A stretch of DNA of 59,916 bases from Chloroflexota bacterium (GCA_013151415.1 JAADII010000044.1:1-59916); one strand, 5' to 3'. Shown: positions 16,699 to 26,328, counted from the first letter of the stretch. Program-made: numbers and translations. The notes: generated by a model from the sequence alone, not told the origin.

Positions 16699-18290
16699 GC
16701 GCTTACCAATTTTCGTTTGGGAAGTCGAAAGGCCAGGATGAGGGCAATGAGGGAGAAAAACGCCAGAAGGCTTACGCCCGCCTTAAAAGCCTGAGTGCGG
16801 GCCAGGTTGTAAATCCGCAACACCTCTTGCCGGATGTTTGCGTCTACGCCGCTCTCATCCAGGCCCGATTCGATAACTTCATTGGAAACCAGCTGCACGC
16901 CGTCTTCCACGGCCGCGGCCATTTCAGCCTTGGCCTCTTGAGGAATGATCGCACTGGCCTGAATGCCTTCGCCGGCGCTTGCCGTCAACGCGGCCAGCAA
17001 GATCGTGCCAATGAGCGCCACTCCGATCGCGTTGCCAAGCTGTTCGAAGGTGCTGTTCACGCCCGAGGCCTCGGCCGTTTGTTCGGGTTTCACCGAGGAG
17101 AGAATGAAGTTCAAAATCTGCGAATTGATGAGGCCCAAACCTAAACCAAACAGGGCTCCCACGGCCAAGTCGGTCGCGCGAATATCCGGCTTGATGGATG
17201 CGCCGATCACGCCCAGACCGGCCGTAGCCAACACAAAACCCGCCACAATGATGCGATTGGCGAAAAACTTGGCCGAAAGTTTGGCGCCCAAGATGGCCAT
17301 GATCAGCAAGCTCAAGGAGAAAGGCATAAGGGCCAACCCGGTTTGCATGGCTGTGTAGCTAAAACTCAGTTGCAGCATCAAGGGAAAAATGTAGAGAAAT
17401 CCGGCCATGATGGCCATCTGCACAAAACGCACGGCCATGCTCGATTTCAAACCGGGCGTCTGGAAAATTGAGGGTCTGAACAGCCCATCGCCGCCGCTGG
17501 CCTCCAACCGCTCCTCCCATGCAAACAAGAGCATGATCATGATGACGCCGAATCCAACCATCACAGGGCTGATGGAAAGGCCAAAAGGCGCAAAAGCCAG
17601 ATCACCGATCATGAAGGGCTTTTTGGCCAGAAAGAAGCCATACTCTTGGGCCTGCAAGATCCCCAGCACAATGCTCGACCAACCCAAAATAGAGAGCAGA
17701 CTGCCCAAATAATCGAATTTGGGGCGAGTTTCGGAGCGTTTATCGGCCATAAGCGTGCGCGAGAGCAGAAGAACAAGAATGGCGATGACCAATTCTGTGC
17801 GAAAAGCCCAACGCCAACTAATATAGGTGGTGAAAAACCCGCCTACGATGGGCCCCACGGCCGCGCCCACGGCCGCCACGGCCGCCACGATCCCATAGGC
17901 GAAGGCCAGGTCTTCGCCTTCATAGCGCTTGCGCAGCAAAACCTGAATCGTCGGAATCATCAGCGCCGCGCCCACGCCTTCCATCACCGACCAACCCACA
18001 ATCATCACAGACAGGCTCGGAGCCAACGAGGCGAGGGTGGTGCCAATGCTATAAATGATCAAGCCAATGACAAATATCTTTTTCGTGCCGAGAATGTCTG
18101 AAAGGCGACTGCCAATGAGCATGAGCGAAGCCATAACCATGGCATAGATGGAGATGGCCGACTGCACCCCCACCACGGTGGTGTTCAAATCCACCACCAA
18201 GGCGGAAATGGATACGTTCATGATGGTCGTATCAATAACAATGATGAACATGGCCAAGGCCATGGTGATCAAGGTTCCCCATTTTTTCAT
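16695..18290 (-). CDS. MFS drug exporter, DHA2 (EmrB/QacA) type
   Basis: A 531-residue major facilitator with about 14 membrane segments, the size and layout of the EmrB/QacA proton-drug antiporters. The loop after helix 2 reads 'GSRLSDILGTKKIF' (motif A) and helix 5 contains 'GPIVGGFF' (motif C of antiporters). A long insertion near the C-terminus (about 430-500) carries an acidic helical stretch before the last membrane segment. AAGGAG lies about 10 bases before the ATG. A gene for an EmrA-like partner is absent nearby. Substrate unknown. Confidence 0.9.
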   Translation of the reverse strand: MKKWGTLITMALAMFIIVIDTTIMNVSISALVVDLNTTVVGVQSAISIYAMVMASLMLIGSRLSDILGTKKIFVIGLIIYSIGTTLASLAPSLSVMIVGWSVMEGVGAALMIPTIQVLLRKRYEGEDLAFAYGIVAAVAAVGAAVGPIVGGFFTTYISWRWAFRTELVIAILVLLLSRTLMADKRSETRPKFDYLGSLLSILGWSSIVLGILQAQEYGFFLAKKPFMIGDLAFAPFGLSISPVMVGFGVIMIMLLFAWEERLEASGGDGLFRPSIFQTPGLKSSMAVRFVQMAIMAGFLYIFPLMLQLSFSYTAMQTGLALMPFSLSLLIMAILGAKLSAKFFANRIIVAGFVLATAGLGVIGASIKPDIRATDLAVGALFGLGLGLINSQILNFILSSVKPEQTAEASGVNSTFEQLGNAIGVALIGTILLAALTASAGEGIQASAIIPQEAKAEMAAAVEDGVQLVSNEVIESGLDESGVDANIRQEVLRIYNLARTQAFKAGVSLLAFFSLIALILAFRLPKRKLVSA

Positions 18291-18319
18291 GATTGGAATG
18301 ACTCCTTGCCAATGCGGTT

Positions 18320-19483
18320 TTACGGAGCGGATGAAGAAGCGCTTCCAGCATGGGCCGCGGGGTCATCTTGGCCCGAAGGTGGAAGCGCGCCGGTCACGAG
18401 AGGGGAATCTTCAGCGCTAAAGAGAATAGCCAGCCAACGCGTATCGTCGAACGCGCCCAAAAGCAAAATCATGAGGGCCGCCAGCGGCCCTGCCAGCATG
18501 GCGCCCAAAGACCCCAAGATCCACACCCAAAAAATCACCGAAAATAGGGTCAATGTAGGCGATAGAGTCATCTCTTTGCCAACAATCCTGGGCTCGATTA
18601 CTTGCTCGATAACCTGATTGATGACAAAGTAACCAACACCCAACAGGACGCCCGCCGTCAGACCTGATTCAGCCACCCCCAACAATAGAGCGGGAATAGC
18701 AGCGATGATCAAACCAATATAAGGAATGAAGCTCAGAAAGAAGGCCAATACGCTCCATAGCAACGCGTAGTCCACCCCAAAGATGAGCAACATGACAAAA
18801 ACGCCAGCGCCTGTGAGAAAATTGAGCTTCACGCGCGCGAACACATAACGCAGCAAGCTTTGCTGAAACAGCTTCATGCGACGAAAGAGATCATTGGTTT
18901 CGCCCAGCCCTTTTTCCAATCGCCGGCCAAAACTTTCTGACTCGAGCATGATGAAGGCCAGAGCAATGAGAGCCATGACGCCTCCGGCCACCAGGTTTAC
19001 AACGCCGCTCAACACCCCGCGAGCCGCATTGGTCAAGATCTGAAACAACGCCTCATTGAAGCGCTGAATGATTTCTGGATCCAGCTGAACGGCTTGCAGG
19101 CTTTGGACGAGGGGCAGCGTGTTGACCTGAAAGCTTTGGGTGTAGTTCTCCAGACCGTCGAGAAGCTGGGCAAACGACGAAAGCACCAACCAACCCAGCC
19201 CAACAAACACCGCCGTGATGCCAAGAAGCATGACCAAGAGCGCAACGCCCGGTGAAAGCCCGCGTTTTTTCAAACCATTGAAAAGCGGAACCACCAAAAT
19301 GGAGAGAAAAACAAAGAACAGAAAAGGACCCGCCACCGCATTGCCGGCTTTGAGAATAATAAGAATAACCAATGCAGAGGCCAGTAAAATGGTCGGGCGC
19401 AAGATCGAATGCGTGGTGACGGTGACTTCAATGGGTTCGACAGGGGGGCTTGAATTTCTCATAAGCAGATAAACCATGCACAT
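18320..19483 (-). CDS. AI-2E family transporter (first copy)
   Basis: A 387-residue membrane protein of the AI-2E/UPF0118 family, with seven to eight helices in the pattern two, a long extracytoplasmic segment (about 85-190), then five or six. The family core 'FLSFIPYIGLIIAAIPALLLG' is clear. Members have been tied to autoinducer-2 export or to Na+(Li+)/H+ antiport; sequence does not decide. Three in-frame ATGs (19483, 19477, 19462) are candidates and none has a good ribosome binding site. A second family member lies at 29347-30510. Confidence 0.85.
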   Translation of the reverse strand: MCMVYLLMRNSSPPVEPIEVTVTTHSILRPTILLASALVILIILKAGNAVAGPFLFFVFLSILVVPLFNGLKKRGLSPGVALLVMLLGITAVFVGLGWLVLSSFAQLLDGLENYTQSFQVNTLPLVQSLQAVQLDPEIIQRFNEALFQILTNAARGVLSGVVNLVAGGVMALIALAFIMLESESFGRRLEKGLGETNDLFRRMKLFQQSLLRYVFARVKLNFLTGAGVFVMLLIFGVDYALLWSVLAFFLSFIPYIGLIIAAIPALLLGVAESGLTAGVLLGVGYFVINQVIEQVIEPRIVGKEMTLSPTLTLFSVIFWVWILGSLGAMLAGPLAALMILLLGAFDDTRWLAILFSAEDSPLVTGALPPSGQDDPAAHAGSASSSAP

Positions 19484-19500
19484 AAGGAGTGAAAGGTCTG

Positions 19501-20742
19501 TTACGCAAATTCCGGCGCGTTGGCGTCATGTCCTGCAAGATAACGGGCGTAAAGCTTGCTCAGCGGCGCGGCGCTGACGCCATGAGCCAAGACGCTGAGC
19601 AACACAGTGGCAATGACAGCGAGAATGATGTTCTCGTTCACCTCGATCAAGGACAATTCTTCGAGATAAATGAGACCCAGAACCACCGAAGCCAGTCCGC
19701 GAGGCCCAAACCACCCCATGAAAAGCGTGGTGCCAGGCTTGAGACGCGCGCCCATCAGGGCCACGGCTACAGGCGCCATGCGCACAAGGGTGAGGCTAAA
19801 AACGGCATAGAGCCATATGGTCGCCGTGATATGCGATAACCAGGGCGCGGCCAGTAAACCAAAGAAGTAGAAAATGAAGTAGACCAACAAATGAGCCCAG
19901 GATTCTTCGAATTCTTCGGCATGATCAACGGCGTTATTATAGGCCCACCGCAGGGCTATTCCGGCAACGAAAGCGGCGATGAAACCATTGCCGCCAACAC
20001 TGTTGGCCACCCCCCAGGCGAGGATGGCCAGAGAAAGCAAGGCGATAAGATGCGAGCCCGAGTGCATCCAACCCTTCTGTTCAGACCATTCCAACAGCTT
20101 TCCGCCCAACCAGCCGATAGCCAGACCGAGCAACACGCCCAGACCCATTTGCATAACCGTAAATTGGAGCCAGGTGCGAGAAAAACCGTGCAGCTCGATG
20201 CCGGCCAAAGCCAGAAAAAGGACGAAAAAGGGCATGGACAACCCGTCGTTCAAGCCAGATTCCACCGATAAAGCCTGGCGAATGGATTCGGGAACCAACT
20301 TGCTGTTCACCACCACAGCGCCCAGGCTGGCGTCGGTGGGGGCCAGGATGGTGGCGAGAATAGCCGCCTCCCAAAAGGGGATGCGACCAGCAAAAAGCCA
20401 GTAACCCACCAATGAACCAAGAACAATGGTGAGAGGCATGCCGATCAAAAGCAACCGCGTCGCCAACTCGCTGCGATCCAAAACTCGCCTGAGCCTGATG
20501 CGAGTGGCGTCTCCGAAAAGAACGATGGCCAGAGCGACCTCCGCCACGGTGAGAATGGTGGCCCCAGCCGCTTCGGCGCCGGTGGTTTCGGAAAAACGGC
20601 CAACCAACGGCGGTGCGAGAAAGTAGGCGCTTACGCCTGCAAACGTAAACACCATCGGGCCGGTGATTATGGTCCCTTCCAATCGTTTGGCCAGCAGGCT
20701 GACCACAAACACGAGGATAAGGAAAATGATCACGTGCGTCAT
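19501..20742 (-). CDS. Monovalent cation:proton antiporter (CPA1/NhaP type)
   Basis: A 413-residue antiporter with 12 to 13 helices. Functional motifs are intact: 'ILAPTDASLGAVVV' in the helix 4/5 region and 'SVESGLNDGLSMPFF', which carries the Asn-Asp pair that marks electroneutral CPA1 exchangers. It would expel Na+ or K+ in exchange for H+. The ATG at 20742 follows the stop of the small membrane protein gene by 9 bases, suggesting an operon pair. The last 20 residues form a short cytoplasmic tail, without the regulatory domains of larger NhaP proteins. Confidence 0.9.
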   Translation of the reverse strand: MTHVIIFLILVFVVSLLAKRLEGTIITGPMVFTFAGVSAYFLAPPLVGRFSETTGAEAAGATILTVAEVALAIVLFGDATRIRLRRVLDRSELATRLLLIGMPLTIVLGSLVGYWLFAGRIPFWEAAILATILAPTDASLGAVVVNSKLVPESIRQALSVESGLNDGLSMPFFVLFLALAGIELHGFSRTWLQFTVMQMGLGVLLGLAIGWLGGKLLEWSEQKGWMHSGSHLIALLSLAILAWGVANSVGGNGFIAAFVAGIALRWAYNNAVDHAEEFEESWAHLLVYFIFYFFGLLAAPWLSHITATIWLYAVFSLTLVRMAPVAVALMGARLKPGTTLFMGWFGPRGLASVVLGLIYLEELSLIEVNENIILAVIATVLLSVLAHGVSAAPLSKLYARYLAGHDANAPEFA

Positions 20743-20751
20743 TAGCGCTTC

Positions 20752-21030
20752 TCACACAGGGATGCGCTCGCGGCCCGTGTAGGCGCCTCCGCTGTATGAT
20801 GCGATGTCCGCTAATAAGCCTAAGGCAAGCCAAATCCAATCGAAGCCGACGATCCCGCCGGGAAAGACAAGGACATACATGAGCGTCGTCCAAGGCGCAA
20901 AGAGAAAGCCCAGAAACGGCCACAGAAATGTTTCAAATGTCGCTTGCCAACGAATAGGTTGAATCAGCCACCACACCAAAATGCCGAGACGAGGACCGAA
21001 TAGGACCAGGGTTGTGAATAGGCAGCACAT
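20752..21030 (-). CDS. Small conserved membrane protein
   Basis: A 92-residue protein with three hydrophobic stretches: LFTTLVLFGPRLGILVWWLI, TFLWPFLGFLFAPWTTLMYVLVF and a third helix rich in aromatic residues. The segment 'FAPWTTLMYVLVFPGG' recalls a small uncharacterised family found in Actinobacteria and Chloroflexota (recalled, unverified). A strong GGAGGA lies 6 bases before the ATG. It lies immediately before the antiporter gene; an accessory role is possible but unproven. Confidence 0.75.
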   Translation of the reverse strand: MCCLFTTLVLFGPRLGILVWWLIQPIRWQATFETFLWPFLGFLFAPWTTLMYVLVFPGGIVGFDWIWLALGLLADIASYSGGAYTGRERIPV

Positions 21031-21164
21031 GGGGTTCCTCCGAAATGATGGTGGGGGGGAAAGAGAAAGGGAATGGTTGCGTCTTTCTTAAGTGAAAAAG
21101 GTGGATGCGAACTCGAATGGAAACGCTTTTGGGGCAGGCAATCGGCAGGCGCTCATCAGCTCGT

Positions 21165-21653
21165 TTACAAACCAAGCAATTGGCGCTTCTTGGCCTCAAA
21201 ATCTTCGGCGGTGATAACGCCCGCGTCGCGCAGTTCGGCCAACTTTTTCAGCTCCTCGATATAATCGGCTTGCGTCGGACCGGCCGCGGGCTCGGTCGCG
21301 GATGCGCCCTGAGCTTCGGCTAAAGCGTGGCGATCTTCGTCATCCAGCGGCTCCGGCTGAATGCCCAGATCAGCCATCGCGACCTCAAGGTCTTCCGGGC
21401 TCAACTGATCCGCGGGCACGCCGGTGTATTCTTCGATCTGCTGTGCTTGATTCTTGCCCAGTTTGTAGGCCACGCCCGCAGTTGCGCCCAAAATGAGCAA
21501 AGCGCCCAGAGGGCGGCGCACCGCGCGACGACGATATCGCACGGGCGCGGGGCGGAACATGCGGCGTCGAGCGACGCGACGGGTGGTTCGTCGGGCTGTG
21601 CGCCGGGCCGTGCGTCGTCCGGCGCGTCTTGCTGCGCGTCTCATGGGTGGCAT
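21165..21653 (-). CDS. SHOCT-domain protein with arginine-rich N-terminus
   Basis: A 162-residue protein. The first 45 residues are highly basic (about half arginine) in ARRTARRT-type repeats. A single hydrophobic segment follows (GALLILGATAGVAYKLG, about 48-65), then an acidic middle and a C-terminal SHOCT domain (about 130-162, ending 'LAELRDAGVITAEDFEAKKRQLL'-like; the usual short C-terminal oligomerisation motif). The N-terminus could bind nucleic acid or the membrane surface. AAGGAG lies 9 bases upstream of the ATG. It is followed closely by other membrane stress-type genes. Confidence 0.85.
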   Translation of the reverse strand: MPPMRRAARRAGRRTARRTARRTTRRVARRRMFRPAPVRYRRRAVRRPLGALLILGATAGVAYKLGKNQAQQIEEYTGVPADQLSPEDLEVAMADLGIQPEPLDDEDRHALAEAQGASATEPAAGPTQADYIEELKKLAELRDAGVITAEDFEAKKRQLLGL

Positions 21654-21680
21654 GACAAATTTCTCCTTGAGATCATAGGG

Positions 21681-23009
21681 TTATTCGGATCGCTTTCGAA
21701 TTGGGGCTGGTTGCCAACGCCCCTCCAAAATGGCGGCGTCTGGCCAGTAAAGGCGCAATCCCAACATAAATGGCCCATCGGGCGCGGGCAGCCAGTTAGA
21801 CTCTTTGTCCGGGCCGGGAGATTCATGCTGAATGTATACATCCAGAGAGCCATCGTCGTTGTAACGCAAACCGGGCGTGCGATCGCCAAGGGTGTAGCGA
21901 TTGAGCGGATTATGGATGAAGAGGGTTTCGGGCAATTTGTACATGCTGATGGACCAAAAAGCATGGACGGGCGGAGGCGCGTCGAAATGAAGAAGGTAGT
22001 TGTGTTGGGAAGCGTCCAGAGGGTCGCCGTCCGCATCGCTCATGCCCATAAAGTTATAGGCCTCTTCAGGATTGTTGCCATAAAGACCGCGCATGCCGGC
22101 CGCGGCCCGAAGCAAGTATTTCCCTTGCATCATGGAGCGATAGCCAAACCCCTCGCCAATGAGCGTCCAATGATTCACCTCACGACCGATTTTGGCGCTG
22201 GCCTCTTTGATTTTTTCCAAACCGTCGGCCACCCCCTCATCAATAGCTTTTCGCAAGGTTGGATCCAGAGCGTCAGCTTTGAAGGATGCGCCCGGAGCAA
22301 CGCCGATCTTCGCGAACTTTTCAAAGAGCGCCTGTTCGCTGGGGTGAATGTCTGCAAACCCCATCAAAAAATTGAAGTAGGTGATGAACTCGGCGCTCTT
22401 GGCCTTTTCGTCGTCATAAGGCGGGAAATCGGGTCGAGGAGCGGGTGAGGGAGCGGGTTGGCCCATCCAGGCGCTGAGGGGCGTCAATCGAAATTGCTCT
22501 TGCAAAGCGATGACCTCAGGCGCATCATGCTCTCCGTTCACTGCGGTGCGGTGCAATATGAACACGAATTGGGTCTCGCTACGCCGCACGCCGTCCACGT
22601 TCTCCGGCGTCTCGCCGTTCCAATCGGGCCCGACCAGCAAGAAATCGCCGCCTTGAAAACCCGTGGTGCGCGCACCGATGTATTCGATATTATGCGTGTA
22701 AAGATCGATCATGTGCGTCACAAAATAGCGTTCGCCAAAGTCGGGCAAACTGAGCACCAGCGGTTCGGTGCGGAGATCCAGCCAGGCCATGGAGTAGAGC
22801 GTGTCGTTGTTGGGTGCAACAACCTCGGTGAATTCGGGTCCGAGAAGCTGACGAAAGTGATGGAATTGATTGAACGGCGCTTGAAAACCGGGCGAATGCT
22901 CATTCACGGCCTGACCATACATGGTTTTGTAGTTCTCTAACATGGGATAGGCGAAGATGTAGGCCTCTTCGGCGATAGAACGAGCTTCTTGCATAGTTAT
23001 CGTAGTCAT
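21681..23009 (-). CDS. DUF1254/DUF1214 domain protein (first copy)
   Basis: A 442-residue protein with the two-domain layout DUF1254 (about 20-150; 'VVAPNNDTLYSMAWLDLR', 'RYFVTHMIDLYTHN') and DUF1214 (about 310-430; 'HAFWSISMYKLPE', 'YNDDGSLDVYIQ', 'NWLPAPDGPF'). The biochemical function of the family is not established. There is no signal peptide, although many relatives are exported, so this copy is probably cytoplasmic. The start at 23009 has AAGGAG at good spacing. A divergent paralogue lies at 24004-25551 and a C-terminal remnant of a third at about 25680, with the BASS transporter gene in between. Confidence 0.85.
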   Translation of the reverse strand: MTTITMQEARSIAEEAYIFAYPMLENYKTMYGQAVNEHSPGFQAPFNQFHHFRQLLGPEFTEVVAPNNDTLYSMAWLDLRTEPLVLSLPDFGERYFVTHMIDLYTHNIEYIGARTTGFQGGDFLLVGPDWNGETPENVDGVRRSETQFVFILHRTAVNGEHDAPEVIALQEQFRLTPLSAWMGQPAPSPAPRPDFPPYDDEKAKSAEFITYFNFLMGFADIHPSEQALFEKFAKIGVAPGASFKADALDPTLRKAIDEGVADGLEKIKEASAKIGREVNHWTLIGEGFGYRSMMQGKYLLRAAAGMRGLYGNNPEEAYNFMGMSDADGDPLDASQHNYLLHFDAPPPVHAFWSISMYKLPETLFIHNPLNRYTLGDRTPGLRYNDDGSLDVYIQHESPGPDKESNWLPAPDGPFMLGLRLYWPDAAILEGRWQPAPIRKRSE

Positions 23010-23022
23010 ACGTTTTGTCTCC

Positions 23023-23901
23023 TTATGAATTTTGCGTCTTCGCGGCTGCGCGCTTGCCAATCTCCCCGCCCAACGGCAACATGACAACCAGATCCACAAT
23101 GGCAAGCACCACCAGGCTGATGATCACATCGGGCCGGTCGGAAAAGTTGCCCGCGGCCACCACAAACGCGGCTGAAAGATTGCGTTGGCCTGTGCCCAGA
23201 GCTAACACGCTTTTCGTGCCTTCGTCTGCGCCAAAGCCCAAAAGAAAACCGATGATGAAGGAGCCAAGATAGAAGATGACCCCGGCCAAGAGAACGCCCG
23301 TGCCCACCGTGCCCAAAATGGTTTTCACGTTCATGAGCAAGAGCACGCCCATCATCAAGAGCAGGGCCGTGTTTGAGGCCTGACCAAAGATGGGCTGCAG
23401 ATGATCGGCCGACTCCTCATATCGGGCTCTGATGAAAAGCCCGATGGCCAGTGGAATGAGCATGGTGATGACCAACGATCGAGCGATGGCCGCCGCATCC
23501 ACCTGCACACCCGGCAACAACAAAGGCAATACAATGGGCAGGAAAAAAACGCTGACCACCATCAGCAATGTCATGAGTCCGACGGAGTAAGCGACATTGC
23601 CCCGGGCCATTTGCGCCAGCTTGGGTAAGAAGGGCGCGCCAGCAGCGGTGGCCAGCAAAAGAAAGGCGATGGTGTTGTCTTCAGTGAATCCGCCAAACAG
23701 GTTGCCAAACACCAGGGTGAGAACGTAGGCCAATAGGGGGACGAGGATGAAGTTGGCCACAAGGGCCATCACCAGCAGCTTTCCATTCTTCAGCGGTTTC
23801 GTGATTTGGGGAATGGTGAGACTCAGCCCCATGGCCATCATGCTGCCCACCACAAAAACCAGGGCCGACAATTGGACGACGACGGTAAGGATTTCGGTCA
23901 T
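23023..23901 (-). CDS. Bile acid:Na+ symporter (BASS/SBF) family transporter
   Basis: A 292-residue membrane protein with nine to ten helices and the SBF fold. Landmarks are 'SMMAMGLSLTIPQI' in helix 2, 'LLATAAGAPFLPKLA' in the first discontinuous helix and 'LALGTGQRNLSAAFVVAAGNF' in the second, which carries the conserved GxRN. In bacteria, members carry organic anions such as pantoate or sulfonates; the substrate cannot be deduced. The start at 23901 follows GAGGT; the longer frame is unsupported. It is 14 bases from the next DUF1254 gene and likely cotranscribed. Confidence 0.85.
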   Translation of the reverse strand: MTEILTVVVQLSALVFVVGSMMAMGLSLTIPQITKPLKNGKLLVMALVANFILVPLLAYVLTLVFGNLFGGFTEDNTIAFLLLATAAGAPFLPKLAQMARGNVAYSVGLMTLLMVVSVFFLPIVLPLLLPGVQVDAAAIARSLVITMLIPLAIGLFIRARYEESADHLQPIFGQASNTALLLMMGVLLLMNVKTILGTVGTGVLLAGVIFYLGSFIIGFLLGFGADEGTKSVLALGTGQRNLSAAFVVAAGNFSDRPDVIISLVVLAIVDLVVMLPLGGEIGKRAAAKTQNS

Positions 23902-24003
23902 GATAACCTCGTGAAAATAGCGAATCGATGCTGGCTGCTGGAGATTGGCGTCGAAATCCGTCCGCCCAGCGCCAGCAGCCAACACCTGATCTGCGGGCCG
24001 CCA

Positions 24004-25551
24004 TTAGCCTTCAACAAGCTCGAAGTCATTCAGCTTCCAAGACTTGTCGAACCAGGGCTCCAGGGGGCCGTAAATGCGGAACAGCACCAGCCAACCTTTG
24101 CCAGGAACGGTTTGCACCCAATTGTTTTCCCAGCCCGCGGGCGCTTCCGGTCCGAAATACAGGTCCACCGAGCCATCGTCATTCACCCTTAGCCCGCTAC
24201 GCACGCTGTTCAAAGCCGGAAAACGCTGATCGTTTTGCAACATGGCGCGCGTCTGCGGATCGTAAACAACAACGGACCAAAAATCCTTGGCGGGCGCGTT
24301 GGGGGGAATGGTGAGGCGATAGGTTTTGCTTCCATCGAAATAGGCGCCATCTTTGTCTCGCGCGCAGAAGGCATACTGCGAGCCCAAACCGATCATTTTG
24401 AGCACCATGGCCGGGGTGACCGCAATGGCGCCATAGTAAAATGTAATGCGGGCGTCCAGATGAACGCCTCCGCGCCCCTCGTCTCGCAGCCATTCGTGAC
24501 TACCGCCCACAAAACCCCAATACCACTGCCGATCGGGATAAATGTACGCGTCTTTATCTCGGGGGGCGTAGAGAATGGTGCGACCAATGCCATCGGCGAT
24601 GTTGGCCGCATCCTCATAGATTTCCACCCAACGTTCGTCTTTGGGAAAAGATTCGCCCTTTTCGATGCCAATGGCGGCCAAGAGGCCGCGGGACTCGGGA
24701 TCGAGGGCCTCAATCGGTTCGCGCTGCACCACATCGTCGAGCATCTTGAAATAGCGGGCCGTGCGGGGAAAAATGGTGAGAGAAACCCGGCCACTCAGAT
24801 TGTGGAATTCCATTTGGGGCGGGTTGGCCGCATCTTTCAGGGGATAGATCTTCAAATTCTGCTTGAAGAGATTGACAGAGAAGTCGGGTTTGCCATCCAC
24901 TAGAAACCCGCGCAGCGCGCTCCAATTGACATAGGTGCGAGACTTCACCACAAAGACCTCTCGCGGTTCGCCGGCGATTTCCATGGTGGTTTTTACGCCG
25001 CCCTGATGGGGCGCGTCGATGTCGCCTTCGTAATCCGGAGGAAGGATGACATACGTCCCGCCCTGACCGCGGTCGGGACCGGTGGGGCCAAAGTCGATGA
25101 CCCAGCGCATCCAGGCGTCATCCAGAAAGCCGGGTCCGGCTTTGGCCGGCATCTCGATAACGGTGGGGCCGTCGCGCTTCAGGTCGAGCATGAAGAAAAG
25201 GTAAACCGTGCCGGTGTTGCCCGTCAGCCAGATGAAGCGGGCGTCGGCGAGCTGCTCGCTGACCAACACATGTTGACAACCCGCGCCGCCCAGTTCATCA
25301 TGCACCAGTCGCTGCATTTCGGTGGACACTGCGCCCATGTTGTTGAGATACGCCTCCACCGCGCGGGCGGTGTCAAGGTAGTTGTAAAGTTTTCGCACGG
25401 TCTTGGACTTAGGACGACCGTCGTCGAACTTGAGTTTGCCCAGGCTTGTCCGAACCTTATCAGGAACGATGACATCCTCGGGCATCGGGGTCTTGTAACC
25501 GGGCATTTGTCTCCATTCGCCCGCAGCAAAAGGATCTCGTTTGTCAGACAT
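24004..25551 (-). CDS. DUF1254/DUF1214 domain protein (second copy)
   Basis: A 515-residue protein with the same two domains as the gene at 21681-23009 but strongly divergent. DUF1254 covers about 60-300 and DUF1214 about 390-500 ('FWSVVVYDPQTRAML', 'VNDDGSVDLYFGP', 'NNWVQTVPGKGWL'). The N-terminus is charged and without a signal peptide, so a cytoplasmic location is likely. AGGAG lies 10 bases before the ATG. Enzymatic activity is not known for the family. Two intact copies and one remnant within 4 kb suggest local duplication and decay. Confidence 0.85.
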   Translation of the reverse strand: MSDKRDPFAAGEWRQMPGYKTPMPEDVIVPDKVRTSLGKLKFDDGRPKSKTVRKLYNYLDTARAVEAYLNNMGAVSTEMQRLVHDELGGAGCQHVLVSEQLADARFIWLTGNTGTVYLFFMLDLKRDGPTVIEMPAKAGPGFLDDAWMRWVIDFGPTGPDRGQGGTYVILPPDYEGDIDAPHQGGVKTTMEIAGEPREVFVVKSRTYVNWSALRGFLVDGKPDFSVNLFKQNLKIYPLKDAANPPQMEFHNLSGRVSLTIFPRTARYFKMLDDVVQREPIEALDPESRGLLAAIGIEKGESFPKDERWVEIYEDAANIADGIGRTILYAPRDKDAYIYPDRQWYWGFVGGSHEWLRDEGRGGVHLDARITFYYGAIAVTPAMVLKMIGLGSQYAFCARDKDGAYFDGSKTYRLTIPPNAPAKDFWSVVVYDPQTRAMLQNDQRFPALNSVRSGLRVNDDGSVDLYFGPEAPAGWENNWVQTVPGKGWLVLFRIYGPLEPWFDKSWKLNDFELVEG

Positions 25552-25679
25552 AACGATGTTGCTCCTGCTCTTGAGCCGTTGAGATTATAGAAGGATTGCA
25601 AAGAAGGAGGCGGGGAAGCTGCGCCGCGTTCTCTCCAGGCGTCATGTCCTGGCGCACGCGTACACGCGTATAGGTTCCG

Positions 25680-25908
25680 TCAGTCCACCCGTCGAACAGG
25701 CGGCGCAACCCATGAGCCATCCAAGGCCTCGGGCCTGGGTTGATATTCATGCAGCAGAGGTCGGAATGGCCCTTCGGGCGCGGGCAGCCAGTTCAAAGGC
25801 CCGGCGATATTTGAGCTCGTAATCATAATCCGCGCTCGATGAACCAACGCCCGCAGGAGGCTCGCCGCCCAAAGGTTCGGGCGAATTGTGGGATGTGTCG
25901 GTGCTCAT
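25680..25908 (-). pseudogene. C-terminal remnant of a third DUF1214 protein
   Basis: In the frame that stops at 25680-25682, the codons from about 25826 encode NWLPAPEGPF, then a short tail ending APPVRRVD. This aligns with the end of the first DUF1254 copy (NWLPAPDGPF...QPAPIRKRSE). Only about 45 of some 440 residues remain. An ATG at 25908 with an AAGGAA site opens a different frame that runs to 25747 with no recognisable product, so the start region and the surviving tail are out of phase. I read this as a deleted and frame-shifted gene; translation of either short frame is possible but unsupported. Confidence 0.6.
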
Positions 25909-26000
25909 GATTGTGTTCCTTGCTCGAGATAACAAAAAGGGCCGCTCCACAGACAACCGCTTTGAAAACTGCTGAATGACGACGGTGTTGACATGGTTTA

Positions 26001-26294
26001 TCATCTCAGCGCCTGATCGTCTTTTTCCATTATCAGCGCATCGTCGTCTGCGGCCGCTGTTCCAAAAAATCGTAAGGAGAGTAGGGGATATCTTAAGTCG
26101 TACAGCGTATTCAAAATGCCCAACAAAACAGCCTGATCGACGACCTCTCCGGTCAAGGTGGTCACAAACTCGCCTTCATCCGTCTCCCTCGTGACAATGT
26201 GCAAGCCGCCCAAGCGGTCACTCCAGTCTGCGCTCAAATAGCCTTGAACGCATATCTGGTATCGGCCCGGCGACTCCATTTTAAGGTTGCTCAT
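26001..26294 (-). CDS. Conserved hypothetical protein (about 97 residues)
   Basis: A small soluble protein. Its core 'GRYQICVQGYLSADWSDRLGGL' region, followed by 'TTLTGEVVDQAVLLGILNTL' and 'PLLSL', matches the pattern of a widespread uncharacterised family (Y-x-I-x-V-x-G-x-L ... L-T-G-x-x-x-D-Q-A-x-L) seen next to many regulators and transporters. The function is unknown. Starts at 26294 or 26279 are both possible and neither has a clear ribosome binding site. It lies between the MalT-like regulator and the DUF1254 genes. Confidence 0.7.
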   Translation of the reverse strand: MSNLKMESPGRYQICVQGYLSADWSDRLGGLHIVTRETDEGEFVTTLTGEVVDQAVLLGILNTLYDLRYPLLSLRFFGTAAADDDALIMEKDDQALR

Positions 26295-26328
26295 GCGGTT
26301 GCCATTTCAAAAACTCATATAAAGAACC

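Noticed and set aside
25747-26004. 85-residue reading frame as an intact gene
   Set aside because: Its 3' part overlaps, in a different phase, codons that clearly match the DUF1214 C-terminus; the product has no recognisable features.
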